Assembly: GCA_002335605.1 (NCBI GenBank)
Contig: BEDY01000008.1
Coordinates: 682,001-746,000 of the forward strand
From: Prillingera fragicola
Taxonomy: Eukaryota; Basidiomycota; Tremellomycetes; Trichosporonales; Trichosporonaceae
DNA: 64,000 bases
Direction: 5' to 3'
Shown here: in pieces, positions 11,518 through 21,682 of the stretch
Numbering within the stretch: position 1 is the stretch's first letter
Layout of the letters: each line of letters opens with the position of its first letter
Position numbers and translations under genes: made by a program
Notes under the pieces: generated by a model
Told to the model about the DNA's origin: nothing
Databases searched by the model: none
What the model saw: the letters and a program-made list of their open reading frames with translations, nothing else

Positions 11518-12754
11518 TTAAGTCCCTTCCGTGCTTCCATACTGTGGCCCCCGAACTGACACCATGTGAGGTGCAGGAAAGCTACCACGTCTCTCGGGCC
11601 TTCTACGGCGATTGTTCCACGCGTGGTTCCCACACTGACAAAGCGTCTGCTCTTCATCCCGGACCGTCGCGATCCGGCCTCGAATCCAAAGATACCGTGA
11701 GACGGCAATGATCTGAACAGCTGAGTTAGCCCAGGGCAAACGTATAGAACTTAAGACCTACCGTGAACAAGAGCAAGCACGCCGGAATGGCAGCAAGCAG
11801 AGCGGCACGAGAGTTGTGGTCTGCCACGTATGGCACCCAGAACAGAATTCCGATGTACATGAGCGTGACAAACCCTAACACGCCATTGAACCGCAGCCAA
11901 TGTCGTGGAGGGCTTTCGGTGGCAGCCCCGGCCGTACATTGAGGCCTTGTCCGCCGAAGGAGAGGACGTCGGGTACGAGGTGCCAGACGAAAGCTTACCA
12001 TGGGGGAGGGAGTAGCAGGGGCACTGTTGGCAACGTCGCTGTCGTCTCCACTGCCAGGCGTCCGATCACTGTCCAGGGACAACTGCAGAGCTGCAGCATA
12101 CGACGGCGGCTCGCTTCCCACATCCTCAATCATTCTCGCTGCATCCTTGGCGGCGCGGGCTGCAGCTTGTGCTTTCTCGGCCGCCTCGATGGCTGCGTCG
12201 GTGCGTGCCAGGGTGGCCGCGTACTCGGCGTCGTGGGCATGCCCTGCTGCAAACGCTGCGTCACGCGCCGCCGATGCCGCAGCTGCAGCGGCTCGGTTGG
12301 CATCTGACTGCAGCGGCAAGCGCGTCTTGTGTGGCGAGTTATCCCAGTATGGGACAGGTTGACCCCGACCAGGCGCGCGCGGAGTCGGCGTCGTCTGGTC
12401 AGAGTCAGATGACGAGGGAGAGGAACCGGTCGAGTAAGTTTTGGCCAGTCTGGCGGCGGCAAGTTCGGCCTTGTTGGCTGCAATGGCAGCCTGGGCCGCC
12501 GCTTGGTTTGCAGCTACAACGGCTGCTCGTCGTCGTGACGCTGCTGAGCGTACCGCGTCCCGCGGAGTGTGCAATGTTGCCGCAGCAGTAGCTTCGGTTT
12601 GTTGCTGCGCAAAGGCCAACGCCGCTGCTACCGCTGCTTCGTGAGCGGCCCAGGCTTGATCTTGGCTGCTGGTTGGAACATCATGCGGAGACAGGTTGTG
12701 GGGCGTAAGGGACGCTTGGGGTGGCGTGAGTTGATTGCCGTGGTGTTCAGTCAT
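11518..12754 (-). CDS. Ala-rich protein with two C-terminal membrane helices, unknown function
   Basis: Two exons: 11762-12754 and 11518-11712, giving 395 residues. The first ~240 residues are strongly Ala-rich with charged residues at regular spacing (stretches such as RAAAAAASAARDAAFAAG), probably long helix or coiled coil. Two hydrophobic helices follow (about 285-310 and 318-340), then a short basic tail with CQCG. The second helix spans the splice junction: the 49-nt intron at 11713-11761 has a GTAGGT donor, a CTAAC branch site and a CAG acceptor, and the spliced helix continues into SRYLWIRGR. If the intron is kept the protein instead ends 10 or so residues further at 11726. I recognise no family. 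The orientation suggests a tail-anchored or hairpin-anchored membrane protein. Confidence 0.6.
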
Positions 12755-13538
12755 GTCAACGTGAGCATGGGAAATGAAGAGCTTTTGAAGTGGTCCAACA
12801 ATGCAGAAGATTCAATCATAACAGTGCAAGGTGGGGGATCTGCATGTGACTTTGTCATGCACAAAACCCCAACTGTCCCGGGCAGGTACCGGCCTGCAAA
12901 CGGTGGGGCGAGGCCAGCCGATGTGCAGGGGCAGTGGCAAACCGGGGTTGGCGTGACGATGAATGATCCTACAGTGAGCTGAATGTGCCCGTGCCTAATG
13001 GACCTACTATTGTATTGGCACAACGCAAATAGCATTAAATTACATATTGAAATGTAGATAATGCGGAAGCTACGGCACCAGTAATGACGTGTCACTTCCA
13101 CAACCCGCTCGCACCAGACACCCTCCCTGCCTACAAAACTTTGGGTTGTACAATTCCTTCTTCCACATTACACTCTCTCAAAGGTTAGTACCAGCCCCCT
13201 CCCCAATCCGCCACTCCGATTTGTGCGGTGCGCGAATGAAGATACGATGACGAGACCTATGCCGCTGGACGGTGTGGGCTTTGCCTGTTTCTACTCCCCT
13301 TGCCGTACATGGCAACGTTGCACCTACATGTCCGTTTTGGATGTGTAGACTCGTGACCTGTCGTATACGACTTGGGATCAGAGTGGGGACGCTAGGGCAA
13401 GGTTCATTCGCCCAGTAGCATGACGATCCTATACTAGTTTGGCGACTTTATTCTGACGCGCACCTACCCCTCTTTTTGTCTACTCTTTCTTTTTTTATAC
13501 GAGGGAGCGCAAAGTGCTAACACTGGCGCAGCATTACG
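12755..13538. promoter_or_regulatory. Divergent promoter region; likely 5'-UTR intron of TSR4
   Basis: The region lies between two divergent genes. On the plus strand a GTTAGT donor at 13184, after a pyrimidine-rich CT stretch, and a GCTAAC...GCGCAG branch/acceptor ending at 13531, seven bases before the TSR4 ATG, would define a 348-nt intron in the 5' leader. A TTTTTTTATA run sits at about 13490. The rest shows no coding frame or repeat that I can support. Confidence 0.4.
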
Positions 13539-14948
13539 ATGGCACCAAAGCCTCCTGCACCACCCTCGGATGGGGGCTCGGACATGTCAGAGGAAGAGGT
13601 GAGCAGCGTGCTGCTTGCCCTTCCTGATGGTCCGATTGCCTCTGATGCTCCAGACGGCCGAAGCTTCACTACATCCTTCATTGGCGGGTACCCTACCTTT
13701 CCCGCAGTGGCAGGGCCGTCGCGTGCTCCCGATTCTGTGAACTGTGGATCATGCAATGACCCCATGCCCCTGCTGGCCCAAGTGTATTGCCCCCTGGAGA
13801 ATGGTGAAAACGATCGTACTCTCTACGTGTGGGCGTGCGCGCGTGAGCGTTGCCGCCGCCGCGAAGGCAGTATTCGTGCTTACCGAGCTTCGGCGCGTAA
13901 TGAAGAGTATGTTGCCGACGTGGCCGCGAAAAAGGCAGAGGCAGAGCGCCGCGCCGCCGAGGAGAGGGAGCGCGCCCGCGTCAACCCCTTCACGGTGAGT
14001 GGTTTTGTACATTCCTATGCAATAGTGTCTGATACGCTGCAGATGAAGGGCGCTCCTAGCTCTGGCGGTCTCTTCGGTAACACGCAGCCTCTCTTTGGTG
14101 CAGCTCCTTCAAATCCATTTGGTTCTGCGGCTCCCGAGCCCTCGGCCGCTGCACCAACGTCAACAGTTGTGGCCACCCCTGCGGCTGAGCCAGCACAACT
14201 TGCCTCCCTCACTCTCTCTGAGCCCGTTACTCTTGCCGCCCCACTCCCAGCCTACCAGCCATCCCAGTATCTGGCTACGATTGACGAATACCTTCCTCTC
14301 TCCGACGATGAGCTCCCCGCTGGAGCGGAGATTGTCGACGAAGTAAACGAGACAGCCGAGCAAAAAGCCGAGTGGCGCGACGAGGGCTGGGAGCGCCTTC
14401 TTCCCAAGGGTGTCGACGATGTCTTTGAACGCTTTGTTCGCCGCCTTGAGAGCGCCGAGGATGGCTCTACTCAAGTGTTGCGATACGACTTTGGCTCCGT
14501 GCCTCTACCTTACTCGAGCAGCTCGCCATTGTTCAAACAGCTCTTCCCCAAAGCACCTACTCGCAATCCTTCGAGTGAGGATGATGAGCCCAACCTGTCC
14601 GACTACTACAACCCTTCGTGTGTGCCTGCTTGCCCCCGATGCAAGGGCAAGCGGGTCTTTGAGCTCCAGGTTGTTCCCCAGCTTATCAACGTTCTCCGCC
14701 CGAACACTCTGTCTACGACTGGCACTGCGCCTGACAAGGAAGCCGCGAACTCAAAGGTGTCGGAACAGGAACGCCGAGCCGAGCTTGAGCGTCTTGTCAA
14801 GGGTGAGGATGCCCCTGCTGGCAAGGGCGATGCACCGGGCGAGATGGAGTGGGGCACGATCATGGTGTTTGGCTGCGAGAATGACTGCCTCGGCGTGGGT
14901 GAGGAGTGGGTCGGCGTCGAGTGGGAGGCGGTCATGCAGGGTGTGTGA
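13539..14948 (+). CDS. TSR4: Ribosome assembly chaperone Tsr4 / PDCD2 family
   Basis: Exons 13539-13994 and 14043-14948, giving 453 residues. Tsr4 is a dedicated chaperone of ribosomal protein uS5 (Rps2) in the cytoplasm. Visible features are an N-terminal Cys motif (CGSCNDPMPLLAQVYCPL, then CARERCRRR), a central low-complexity linker, and a C-terminal PDCD2_C-type domain with CPRCKGKRVFELQVVPQLI and the closing WGTIMVFGCENDC...VGVEWE. The 48-nt intron at 13995-14042 has a GTGAGT donor and a GCTGCAG acceptor but contains no stop and is a multiple of three, so its retention would add 16 residues without a frameshift. The following gene is 256 nt downstream on the same strand. Confidence 0.88.
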   Translation: MAPKPPAPPSDGGSDMSEEEVSSVLLALPDGPIASDAPDGRSFTTSFIGGYPTFPAVAGPSRAPDSVNCGSCNDPMPLLAQVYCPLENGENDRTLYVWACARERCRRREGSIRAYRASARNEEYVADVAAKKAEAERRAAEERERARVNPFTVSGFVHSYAIVSDTLQMKGAPSSGGLFGNTQPLFGAAPSNPFGSAAPEPSAAAPTSTVVATPAAEPAQLASLTLSEPVTLAAPLPAYQPSQYLATIDEYLPLSDDELPAGAEIVDEVNETAEQKAEWRDEGWERLLPKGVDDVFERFVRRLESAEDGSTQVLRYDFGSVPLPYSSSSPLFKQLFPKAPTRNPSSEDDEPNLSDYYNPSCVPACPRCKGKRVFELQVVPQLINVLRPNTLSTTGTAPDKEAANSKVSEQERRAELERLVKGEDAPAGKGDAPGEMEWGTIMVFGCENDCLGVGEEWVGVEWEAVMQGV

Positions 14949-15204
14949 ATAGCTGCAGCACCTAGTTGCTGGAGAGTGTACATATAATGCCATTTATGCT
15001 GAGATGCTGCATTACCCAGCTTGCAGAAGGATACATCAGAGGAACAGCCATGGAACTCAACTTGACCAACTTTTCGGTATCGCCAGGCACGCCGCAGGGG
15101 TCATGACGCGGCCAACGATCGAAACCTCGACCGCGTCTTTGGTGATGTGTTGCTTTTTGCCACCCATCTTTCATTCTTGACAATTGCACAACACTGTCAG
15201 CAGC

Positions 15205-16548
15205 ATGGATTATACCAATTTGCGACAAACCTTCAAGGAACAGCGATGGACAGAAAAGCAGGAGCAGGTGCGTGTCCTCAGCCCCGGGAGGCTGCGGCGC
15301 CCAAAGTCCAGTTGCAATGCTGGCCAGACTACGGTCCTGGGACCCCAGCGAGCGCCGCCTGGGCTTGCGTCTGAAGCAAGGCTGACGCTCTGTCTAGGTT
15401 CTTCGGGAACCATTTAGCTATCTATGTGCGGTCCCAGGCAAGGAAGTGCGGTCCCATCTCATCGACGCTTTTCAAGCCTGGCTCAAAGTGCCCGAGGTGG
15501 ACCTCGAAGTCATTCGACACGTAGTGCGCATGCTGCACAGTGCCAGCCTACTGTGGGTTCTGAGTGATGGCCAACGCTAGCGGTCTATGACTGACAGCCG
15601 CAGCATGGACGACGTCGAGGATGATTCAGAGCTGCGCCGCGGCTTGCCTGTGGCTCACAAGATCTATGGCATTCCGCAGACCATCAACACTGCCAACTAC
15701 ATTTACTTTCTCGCATACGATGAGCTGCTCAAACTCAGGACCAGCAGCACCAGTACCAAGAGTGTTGATTTGATTGGCATGGTCAATGGTACGCACCCTC
15801 TCCCGTGTCTTGCGGGCTGACTGTGTTCAGACGAACTTCTCAATTTGCACCGAGGACAAGGAATGGATCTCTTCTGGCGCGACAGCTTGACGTGTCCAAC
15901 AGAGGAGGAATACGTACAGATGGTGCTGGGCAGTGGGTACTATCATGTTGTGTCAATGCTCATCCACAGAAACGGGCGGGCTATTTCGTCTCGCTGTCAA
16001 GCTCATGATGGCCAAGTCCGAGTCCACAGTGTAAGCCTCGTGATCGCTAACCTGGGTCGCGATGGACTGACATTGCAGCGACTATGTGCCTCTAGTTAAT
16101 CTCATTTCCGTCTACTTTCAAATCCGCGACGACTACATGAACTTGCAATCGCGTCAGGTGAGTTGTCTTTCAAGAGCGTCTCGTAATAATCTAACGTCTC
16201 ACAGTACGAAGACCACAAGGGCTTTTGCGAAGACCTCACAGAGGGCAAGTTTAGCTTTCCTCTTGTGCATGGTGTACGCGCCGACGAGACCAACCGCCAG
16301 ATTCTGAGTTAGTCCCGTGTCCCGCTTCCTGGCTTACGAGATCAGACGCGCTTCAGAAACGGACCAATCTGCGGTCTCTGAAGCAGCACATTGTCGACTA
16401 TCTGGAGAAACACACAAAGTCGTTTGACTATACTCGAAGTGTGCTTGATACGCTCCTTGTGCAGATCAACGACGAGGTGGCGGCGTTGGGCGGTAACGAG
16501 GCCCTCGAGGCCATTATCGGTGCACTAGGCATTCCGGACAGAAAGTAA
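15205..16548 (+). CDS. BTS1: Geranylgeranyl diphosphate synthase
   Basis: Eight exons: 15205-15267, 15398-15552, 15604-15788, 15831-15932, 15970-16030, 16079-16157, 16205-16307 and 16346-16548, giving 316 residues. The enzyme condenses FPP with IPP to make GGPP for protein geranylgeranylation and carotenoid or quinone side chains. The first Asp-rich motif is DDVED (about residue 75) and the second is DDYMN, with [13 protein letters not shown] between them, as in fungal GGPP synthases. The length is normal for the family. All splice joins restore family motifs: exon 4 joins exon 5 to make the Lys of KTGG, and exon 7 joins exon 8 inside the QILNAL helix. The first intron (130 nt) is longer than the others (36-51 nt). 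The 3' end is only 66 nt from the convergent VFA1. Confidence 0.92.
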
Positions 16549-16614
16549 GAGTCAACATTGTATTCATACTTGTACACAATATGCACCCGGCGATCTGGGC
16601 ACTTGGACCAAGCG

Positions 16615-17356
16615 TTAGAATGAACCTCGAGGGACCTGGGGCAAGCCTGTACATTTAGTGCAACGAAAACGCATACTCACTCACCCTTGGACACCTCCTT
16701 AGCACGCGTGCTCTGCTCACGTCGTCTCAACTCGGCGCGTCTGTTGTCGAATAAAGAGCGATGCAGGGCAAACTTGCGATGTGTAACTGCTGGAGCCGAT
16801 GGGATGCCAGCAGCAACAGCAGACGTAGGGGACATTGGTGCCGGAGACGACGGTTTGCTGTCTTCCTTGTCCTTGTCGTCCTTGTCGTCCTTATCCTTTG
16901 CCCTGTCGGCTTTGCGGTTCTCGCGCGCGTTGTACTCTTGCACTACTTTTCGAATATCCTCTTGGCTCGGACCTGGAGGCGGAGCTGCCAGTTGCGTTGC
17001 ACTGCAGGTGTGAGAACGGCCGTCCTGGCACAGATTGTTCACTTACAATCCACTGGAGAGATGTACCAGCAGTGAGTCAACGAGGCGACGATTAGCCATG
17101 GCTCGCATGCCAACCAAGACCGAGTGCTCACACGTCATTCAAGTGACCCTCACAGGTATACAAAAAGTCTTCAGACTTGAGCGTCGCAAGTACGACCTGC
17201 GTCGGACGGCGACAGACATAGCATGGGCGGGCTGTTGCGGTTTTCTAAAGGGCGACGCCAGGTTAGCACACGACGCTCGGGCGTACAGGATCCAAGGCTC
17301 ACACGCTCATAGTAGATGTTTTGAAATGTTACAGATGCTGGTTGTGTTGCAGCCAT
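16615..17356 (-). CDS. VFA1: Vps4-associated protein Vfa1 (ESCRT regulator)
   Basis: Five exons on the minus strand: 17303-17356, 17132-17244, 17047-17052 (6 nt), 16685-17001 and 16615-16646, giving 173 residues. Vfa1 binds and stimulates the AAA ATPase Vps4, which recycles ESCRT-III at endosomes. The N terminus shows the family pattern: FQNIYYERK, a CYVC pair followed by RRPTQVV, then DFLYTCEGHLND, a likely zinc-binding Cys/His module. The rest is charged and helical, and the tail after the last intron ends SKGLPQVPRGSF, a plausible Vps4-contacting end. Without the last intron the protein would stop at SKGE (16677). The 6-nt exon adds GF in the stretch HLNDVGFAT; skipping it keeps the frame. 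No single frame covers the gene, so it is easily missed. Confidence 0.75.
17047..17052 (-). other. Candidate 6-nt microexon of VFA1
   Basis: On the minus strand the hexamer TGGATT is bounded by CTCTCCAG on the left and GTAAGT on the right. The flanking introns are 17053-17131 (79 nt) and 17002-17046 (45 nt). It completes Val, adds Gly and begins Phe, giving the sequence DVGFATQ directly after the zinc module. The alternative, one 130-nt intron from 17131 to 17002, also keeps the frame. Confidence 0.55.
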
Positions 17357-17648
17357 GATGAAAGCAAGGGAGCGGGGTATAGAACGCGAAAGAGTTGAGG
17401 AGACAGAGAGGAGATACTGAAACAACAAAATGACGCAGCTTGGTGAACTTTGGTTGTTGGCTTTTGAATCCCTCCACTCCGTTTACTCGCACACACACTG
17501 GCTCAACTGGCGCAGCGCCCTCTTGCCACCGCCTGTTCTTCTGCGCTGCGCCACATCTATCTCTCCCCCTGCCCGTGCGGCTCTTGCACAACACTGTTCA
17601 ACAACATCTGGCTTTTTTCTCTGCACATTCGCCATCACAACCTCCACC

Positions 17649-19059
17649 ATGTCAAAGCCAGCTCCGCGTCTCAAACTCGTCATTCGTCGCCTACCTCCTA
17701 CACTTCCAGCAGACACATTCTGGAACGTCGTGTGCCCTTTCGTTGACGACGGCAAGAGTGTCTGGCGTCGCTATGTGCCGGGACGACTAGGTGACAAGTG
17801 AGTGGGGCAGCCTGGCGCACCTGCGGGCTACATGTGAAGAGCAGCAACGGGAAAGGGAACTGAGCTGACACAGCACAGCTATGGCGGGCATCCAATTCAT
17901 TCACGAGCCTACGTCCTCATGTCGAGTCCAGACGCGCTCGTCGCTTTCCATGCAGGCTTTGATGGACACCTCTTTCGGTCCAAAGCAGGTAGGCTCGCCC
18001 GGAGCTCGCTGAGCTGACAGTTTAGGTGCCGAGTATCAGGCTGTTGTCGAGTATGCCCCAGTTGAGAAGACGCCGTTCAAGGCAAAGGCCAAGACCGATC
18101 AACGGCAGGGTACCATTGACGATGGTGTGTATCCTTGGTGGGCTCGTGGGCTAACTGTAGATCCGGATTTCATGTCCTTCCTCGACAGTCTCGCGATTGT
18201 GATTCCCAAGCCACCTCTGGAGACCTCTGGTGAGCATGTGCACTCGCCGTCCACTGACACTCTAGTTGCCGTTCCCCAGCCCACAACAACGCCGCTGCTC
18301 GATGCCTTGCGAGCGGCTGCGAACAAGAGCAAGAGCAAGTCTGCGAAGAAAAAGGATAAGGCTGCTGCCAAGGCAGACAAGGCAGAAAAGGAGGGCGGCG
18401 CCAAAGCAGCAGCTCTCGCTGCCATCAACGACGCGGCATCCAAGCGCGCACCAAAAGAAAAGGGTGGGCCGTCGGTCGTCATGGTAGCAGGCAAGGGGCG
18501 CGAGGTTTATGTTGGCCCGGCCGACGAAGTCTCGGGAGGTAGTGCTACCAAGGACGGCAACAAGGAGAAGAAGAAGCGCCCGGCTCAGAACAAGAGCAAG
18601 GCAAAGGCAAAGGACAAGGACGGAGGAAAGGATGGCAGCAAGTCGGCTGCGGGCGACGCGGAATCCAGTCAGGCAGCTCGAGCCACGGAAGACGGTCCCA
18701 GCAAGGACAGCAAGTCGGGTGGTCGTCGAGGTAAAGGGCGAGGCAAGGGGAAAGGAGTCGCTGCAGGTGCAGGTGGAGACCCCGGAGAAGGCAGTGGCAC
18801 TACTCCAGGAGCCAGCGTAGGTGCAGAGAGCAAGCGAGGCAAGGGGAAAGGAGTCGCTGCAGGTGCAGGTGCAGGTGGGGACACTGGAGAAGGCAGCGGT
18901 GCCACTCCAGGAGCCAGCGTAAGCGCAGAGGGCAAGCGAGGCAAGGGCCGTGGAGTGACAGTTCTTAGTCGTCCACCAGACTCGGCCGGCCGAGGAGGTC
19001 GAGGCCGAGGAGGAGGCACCGCCGAGCTACGACCCAACGAAGCGCGTATAGACATGTGA
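17649..19059 (+). CDS. UPF3: Nonsense-mediated decay factor Upf3
   Basis: Five exons: 17649-17797, 17879-17988, 18026-18124, 18161-18229 and 18266-19059, giving 406 residues. Upf3 links exon-junction or terminating ribosome signals to Upf2/Upf1 in mRNA quality control. The N-terminal Smg4/UPF3 domain is clear: KLVIRRLPPTLPADTFW, then SRAYVLMSSPDALVAFHAGFDGHLF, AVVEYAPVE and DPDFMSFLDSL. The second half is basic, rich in Lys, Ser and Gly, and includes two tandem copies of a ~32-residue unit. All four introns (36-81 nt) sit in the conserved domain and are needed for the reading frame. The 3' end overlaps the open frame of the convergent carboxylesterase. Confidence 0.9.
18741..18938 (+). repeat. 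In-frame tandem repeat in UPF3 (96 + 102 nt)
   Basis: Two head-to-tail units begin at 18741 and 18837 with the same 30-odd bases (AGGCAAGGGGAAAGGAGTCG and on). The second is 6 nt longer because of one extra GGTGCA. A partial third start occurs at 18939. Both units stay in frame and encode RGKGKGVAAGAG...SKR-type sequence, so copy number could vary without breaking the gene. Confidence 0.85.
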
Positions 19060-20876
19060 GAATCCGGTGTGTTTCCTCCCAGCAGCCCACGAGGCCCCAA
19101 CACACGTATCCTATACATTTACAGACTGACCTTGTGCAACATTTACTACAAACCGCGGACTGCCTCTCCGCCGCCTTCAAAAGCGGCCAGCGCCAATCGG
19201 ACGTCCAGGTCGTCTCCCCGCGCTTGTTCATGAGCAAAACTTCTGTGTCCTCACGCTGGACGAATTGACCACTTTCATTTAGCGCCGGCGTAATCGCCTC
19301 CGTGACAGCGGCGTGCCACTGCAGAGCTGATTCCGTCTCCTCGGGTGTGAGCACGCTCAGGCGGAGATGCTGGAATGGCAGATCGGACGCGTGAGTGACG
19401 TGGCCGTCGTGGCCCATCAGACTCGGGGTTGTCTCTACAGTGTAGCGCACGCTGGGCAAACCAGCCTTGGCAAGGTCCGAAGCCAGAAGCCGCACAGGGA
19501 GATGCACCTGCCCGTCTGCAAGCACTCGACCTAACCGCGCCTGTACCGCCTCGGGTGGAGCATTTGCGTCAAGCGTGGGATAAGAGTCGAGGAGAGCCTG
19601 CGCCAGGTCTTCTGGATAGTACCGAGCGACGTTGGGCAACAATTCCTCCACTCTCCGGCACTCGTGGACCCCTTGGTAAAACCAGTCCTCGTCCCGCACA
19701 TCCCCTGCCACAACTACACGTACTCCTGCTGCCAACAGGTCGCGTCCGAGACCTCCACGTCGCTGATAGTCCATTTGGTCCGGGTGTAACCACCGGTCGG
19801 GTGATGCGACGCCTCGAAAGGTGCTCTGCAGGCCCATGCGTTGTACTGCCGCAATCAGGGCTTCGGTTGGGTACTTGTCCGTATCACGGAGATCGGATAG
19901 GATTGTGGGTGAAGCCGGGTCTGCCCCGAGCTCGTCACAAAAGGCAGCAAACTGTTCGCTCCTGTCAGATGGCAGGAGAGGGTCACTCAAAACGGCATTT
20001 GACTGGAGAAGCGCGGAGACAAAGGGCGCCCGTTGAGGTGCAAGACGTGCGGCGCGATGTAGCAGTTGGTGAACTACGTGTGCGCCGCCGCTGAGCCCAG
20101 AAATGTGAACTTGCTCGGCGTCTCCGCCAAACGCGGCAATGTTGTCGCGAACCCACTCCAACCCCAACCAACAGTCCTTGAAGCCAAAATTGCCATCGAC
20201 GGGCGGTGACTCTGAAGCCAAAAACCCAAAGACTGACAGGCGGTGACCCAGCAAGACTCGGACCTCGCCAAAGTGTTGCGAGGCGAAAAACTGTTGGTTG
20301 TAATGCTGCCCACTTGTCGTGCCAAACTGCAGAAAGCCCCCATGAAGGAAGACTCGCACAGGGAGGAGGCGCCGTGGTTGCGGGCAGCTGCGCTTGGTGA
20401 GGTCGACGTCTTTGGGCACGTAAATGTCGGCAAAGAATGGGTTCTCGGTCGGTTGGCCGAGGCCAAGGCGATCGCGCACCGGGACTGGGGTGTTAGTGTC
20501 CCCAGTAAACCGTGGGGCTGAAGCGGGGACCGCCTGCTTGGCTCACCTTGTAAAGTGTAAGGTCGCGTAGGTTGCGCACAGTACAGACTGTCAGTTGTAT
20601 ACTCGTCCTTGCGATAGCGAAACGGCTTTGGCAACGGCTTCGGGTCTTCCCAGCGCGTCACCTCAAGGCCGTATGGGACGTCTAGGAGCGTTAATAATCT
20701 TTTCCACGTCAAAACGCACTCAGAAACACTTGACAGCCGTTTTTAACTCGCCCTCCCAAGAGTGGGCCATATCGAGTGTAGGCCGAAACCCTTTCGCTGC
20801 CCGGACGGGCCAGTTGGTCTCCTGTCATCTCATCGCGGCCTATATTGGTCGTTGGCGGGCCAGTAGTTGTGGGCAT
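18965..20876 (-). CDS. Type-B carboxylesterase / cholinesterase-like alpha/beta hydrolase
   Basis: Three exons on the minus strand: 20720-20876, 20547-20681 and 18965-20484, giving up to 603 residues. It should hydrolyse carboxylic esters; the substrate is unknown. The N terminus reads YGPLLGGRVKNGCQVFLNVPYGLE, cut here by the first intron. The oxyanion-hole motif is FLHGGFL, the nucleophile elbow GLSGG within HISGLSGGAH, and a plausible catalytic His lies in HVTHASDLPF. I see no clear signal peptide, so it is probably intracellular. The 3' end is uncertain: after SDWRWPLLKAAERQ the frame stays open into sequence antisense to UPF3, and the last ~70 residues (Cys/Trp-rich) look non-native, so a real stop may be made by an unseen splice. 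It is divergent from the MFS gene. Confidence 0.8.
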
Positions 20877-21682
20877 GGTGCTGGAGGTGTTGGAAGAAAC
20901 AGGACTCGGCCAGGCTCCACCTTACGCCGTATGGAATTGGCTGACCCAACAAGGAAAGGAGCAACGTCGGCCTTTCACCCGACGGCTCTACCGCTTGCAT
21001 GGTTTGTACAGAACTTCGGCGTTCAAAGGCGCCGTCGGAGCAAGAGGTGGAGAACGGCGTCTCGGCATTCACTCTCGGTCAACAAACGTCACGTGAGAGT
21101 GGGGCTTTTAAGAACTTAAGAATGACGATGTCGGCGAAGGCTGCGGCTGTTAGCTATGCCCGAGCTCGCGATTACGATCCGCGCGGTTGCAACGAGGTTA
21201 TGGTGCAAAGAGGCTTAGCTGTTGGGCCTGGCGCCCACGAAGCTGCATGATGGGCACGCGCGGAGTTTACTGTGAAAACCTCAAGCTAAATGGAGTGCTC
21301 TGCCAGTGGGCAACGGACCGTCCTTGTCTCAGCTAAGACTCACCGTCTTGCCGTCAACGAGGTGTTAGCCTTTCATCAGGTCGAGTGCTCTCCCAGTAGT
21401 GTGAACCAGGACAGCCCTTGTCTCTACCAACACTCACCACTTGTCGTGTTAGACTTTTATCTTGCCATGAGCGAGATTTACGACATGTTGGGGATGATCA
21501 CGTGACTCGGGAACTAGCCCTGCTCCACGCCCCGGAGATGCTTGCAGCCACAATTTGTGATTGTGAGCTGTTTACCTGGCTAGGTGCTCTGCCTCAAACT
21601 CATCACCTCAGACTTTGACTCGAACGTGTTCTTCGGCAAAGTATGAGTGTTTCCTTCGATGTTGTTGCCTGACTCTACGGTC
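20877..21682. promoter_or_regulatory. Divergent promoter region of carboxylesterase and permease
   Basis: An 806-nt region between two divergent genes. It holds two copies of the palindrome TCACGTGA, at 21089-21096 and 21498-21505, a perfect bHLH (Cbf1/Pho4/USF-like) site, and a degenerate direct repeat described separately. No convincing coding frame is present. Confidence 0.45.
21293..21467. repeat. Degenerate direct repeat, about 85-90 nt, two copies
   Basis: Unit 1 (21293-21382) and unit 2 (21383-21467) both start GAGTGCTCT, share CCAGT, CCTTGTCTC, ACTCACC and CTTG.CGT, and end with GTGTTAG.CTTT.AT. A weaker partial third copy starts at about 21583 (GGTGCTCTGCCTCAAACTCATCACC). The copies have diverged by many substitutions and small indels. 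Confidence 0.5.
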
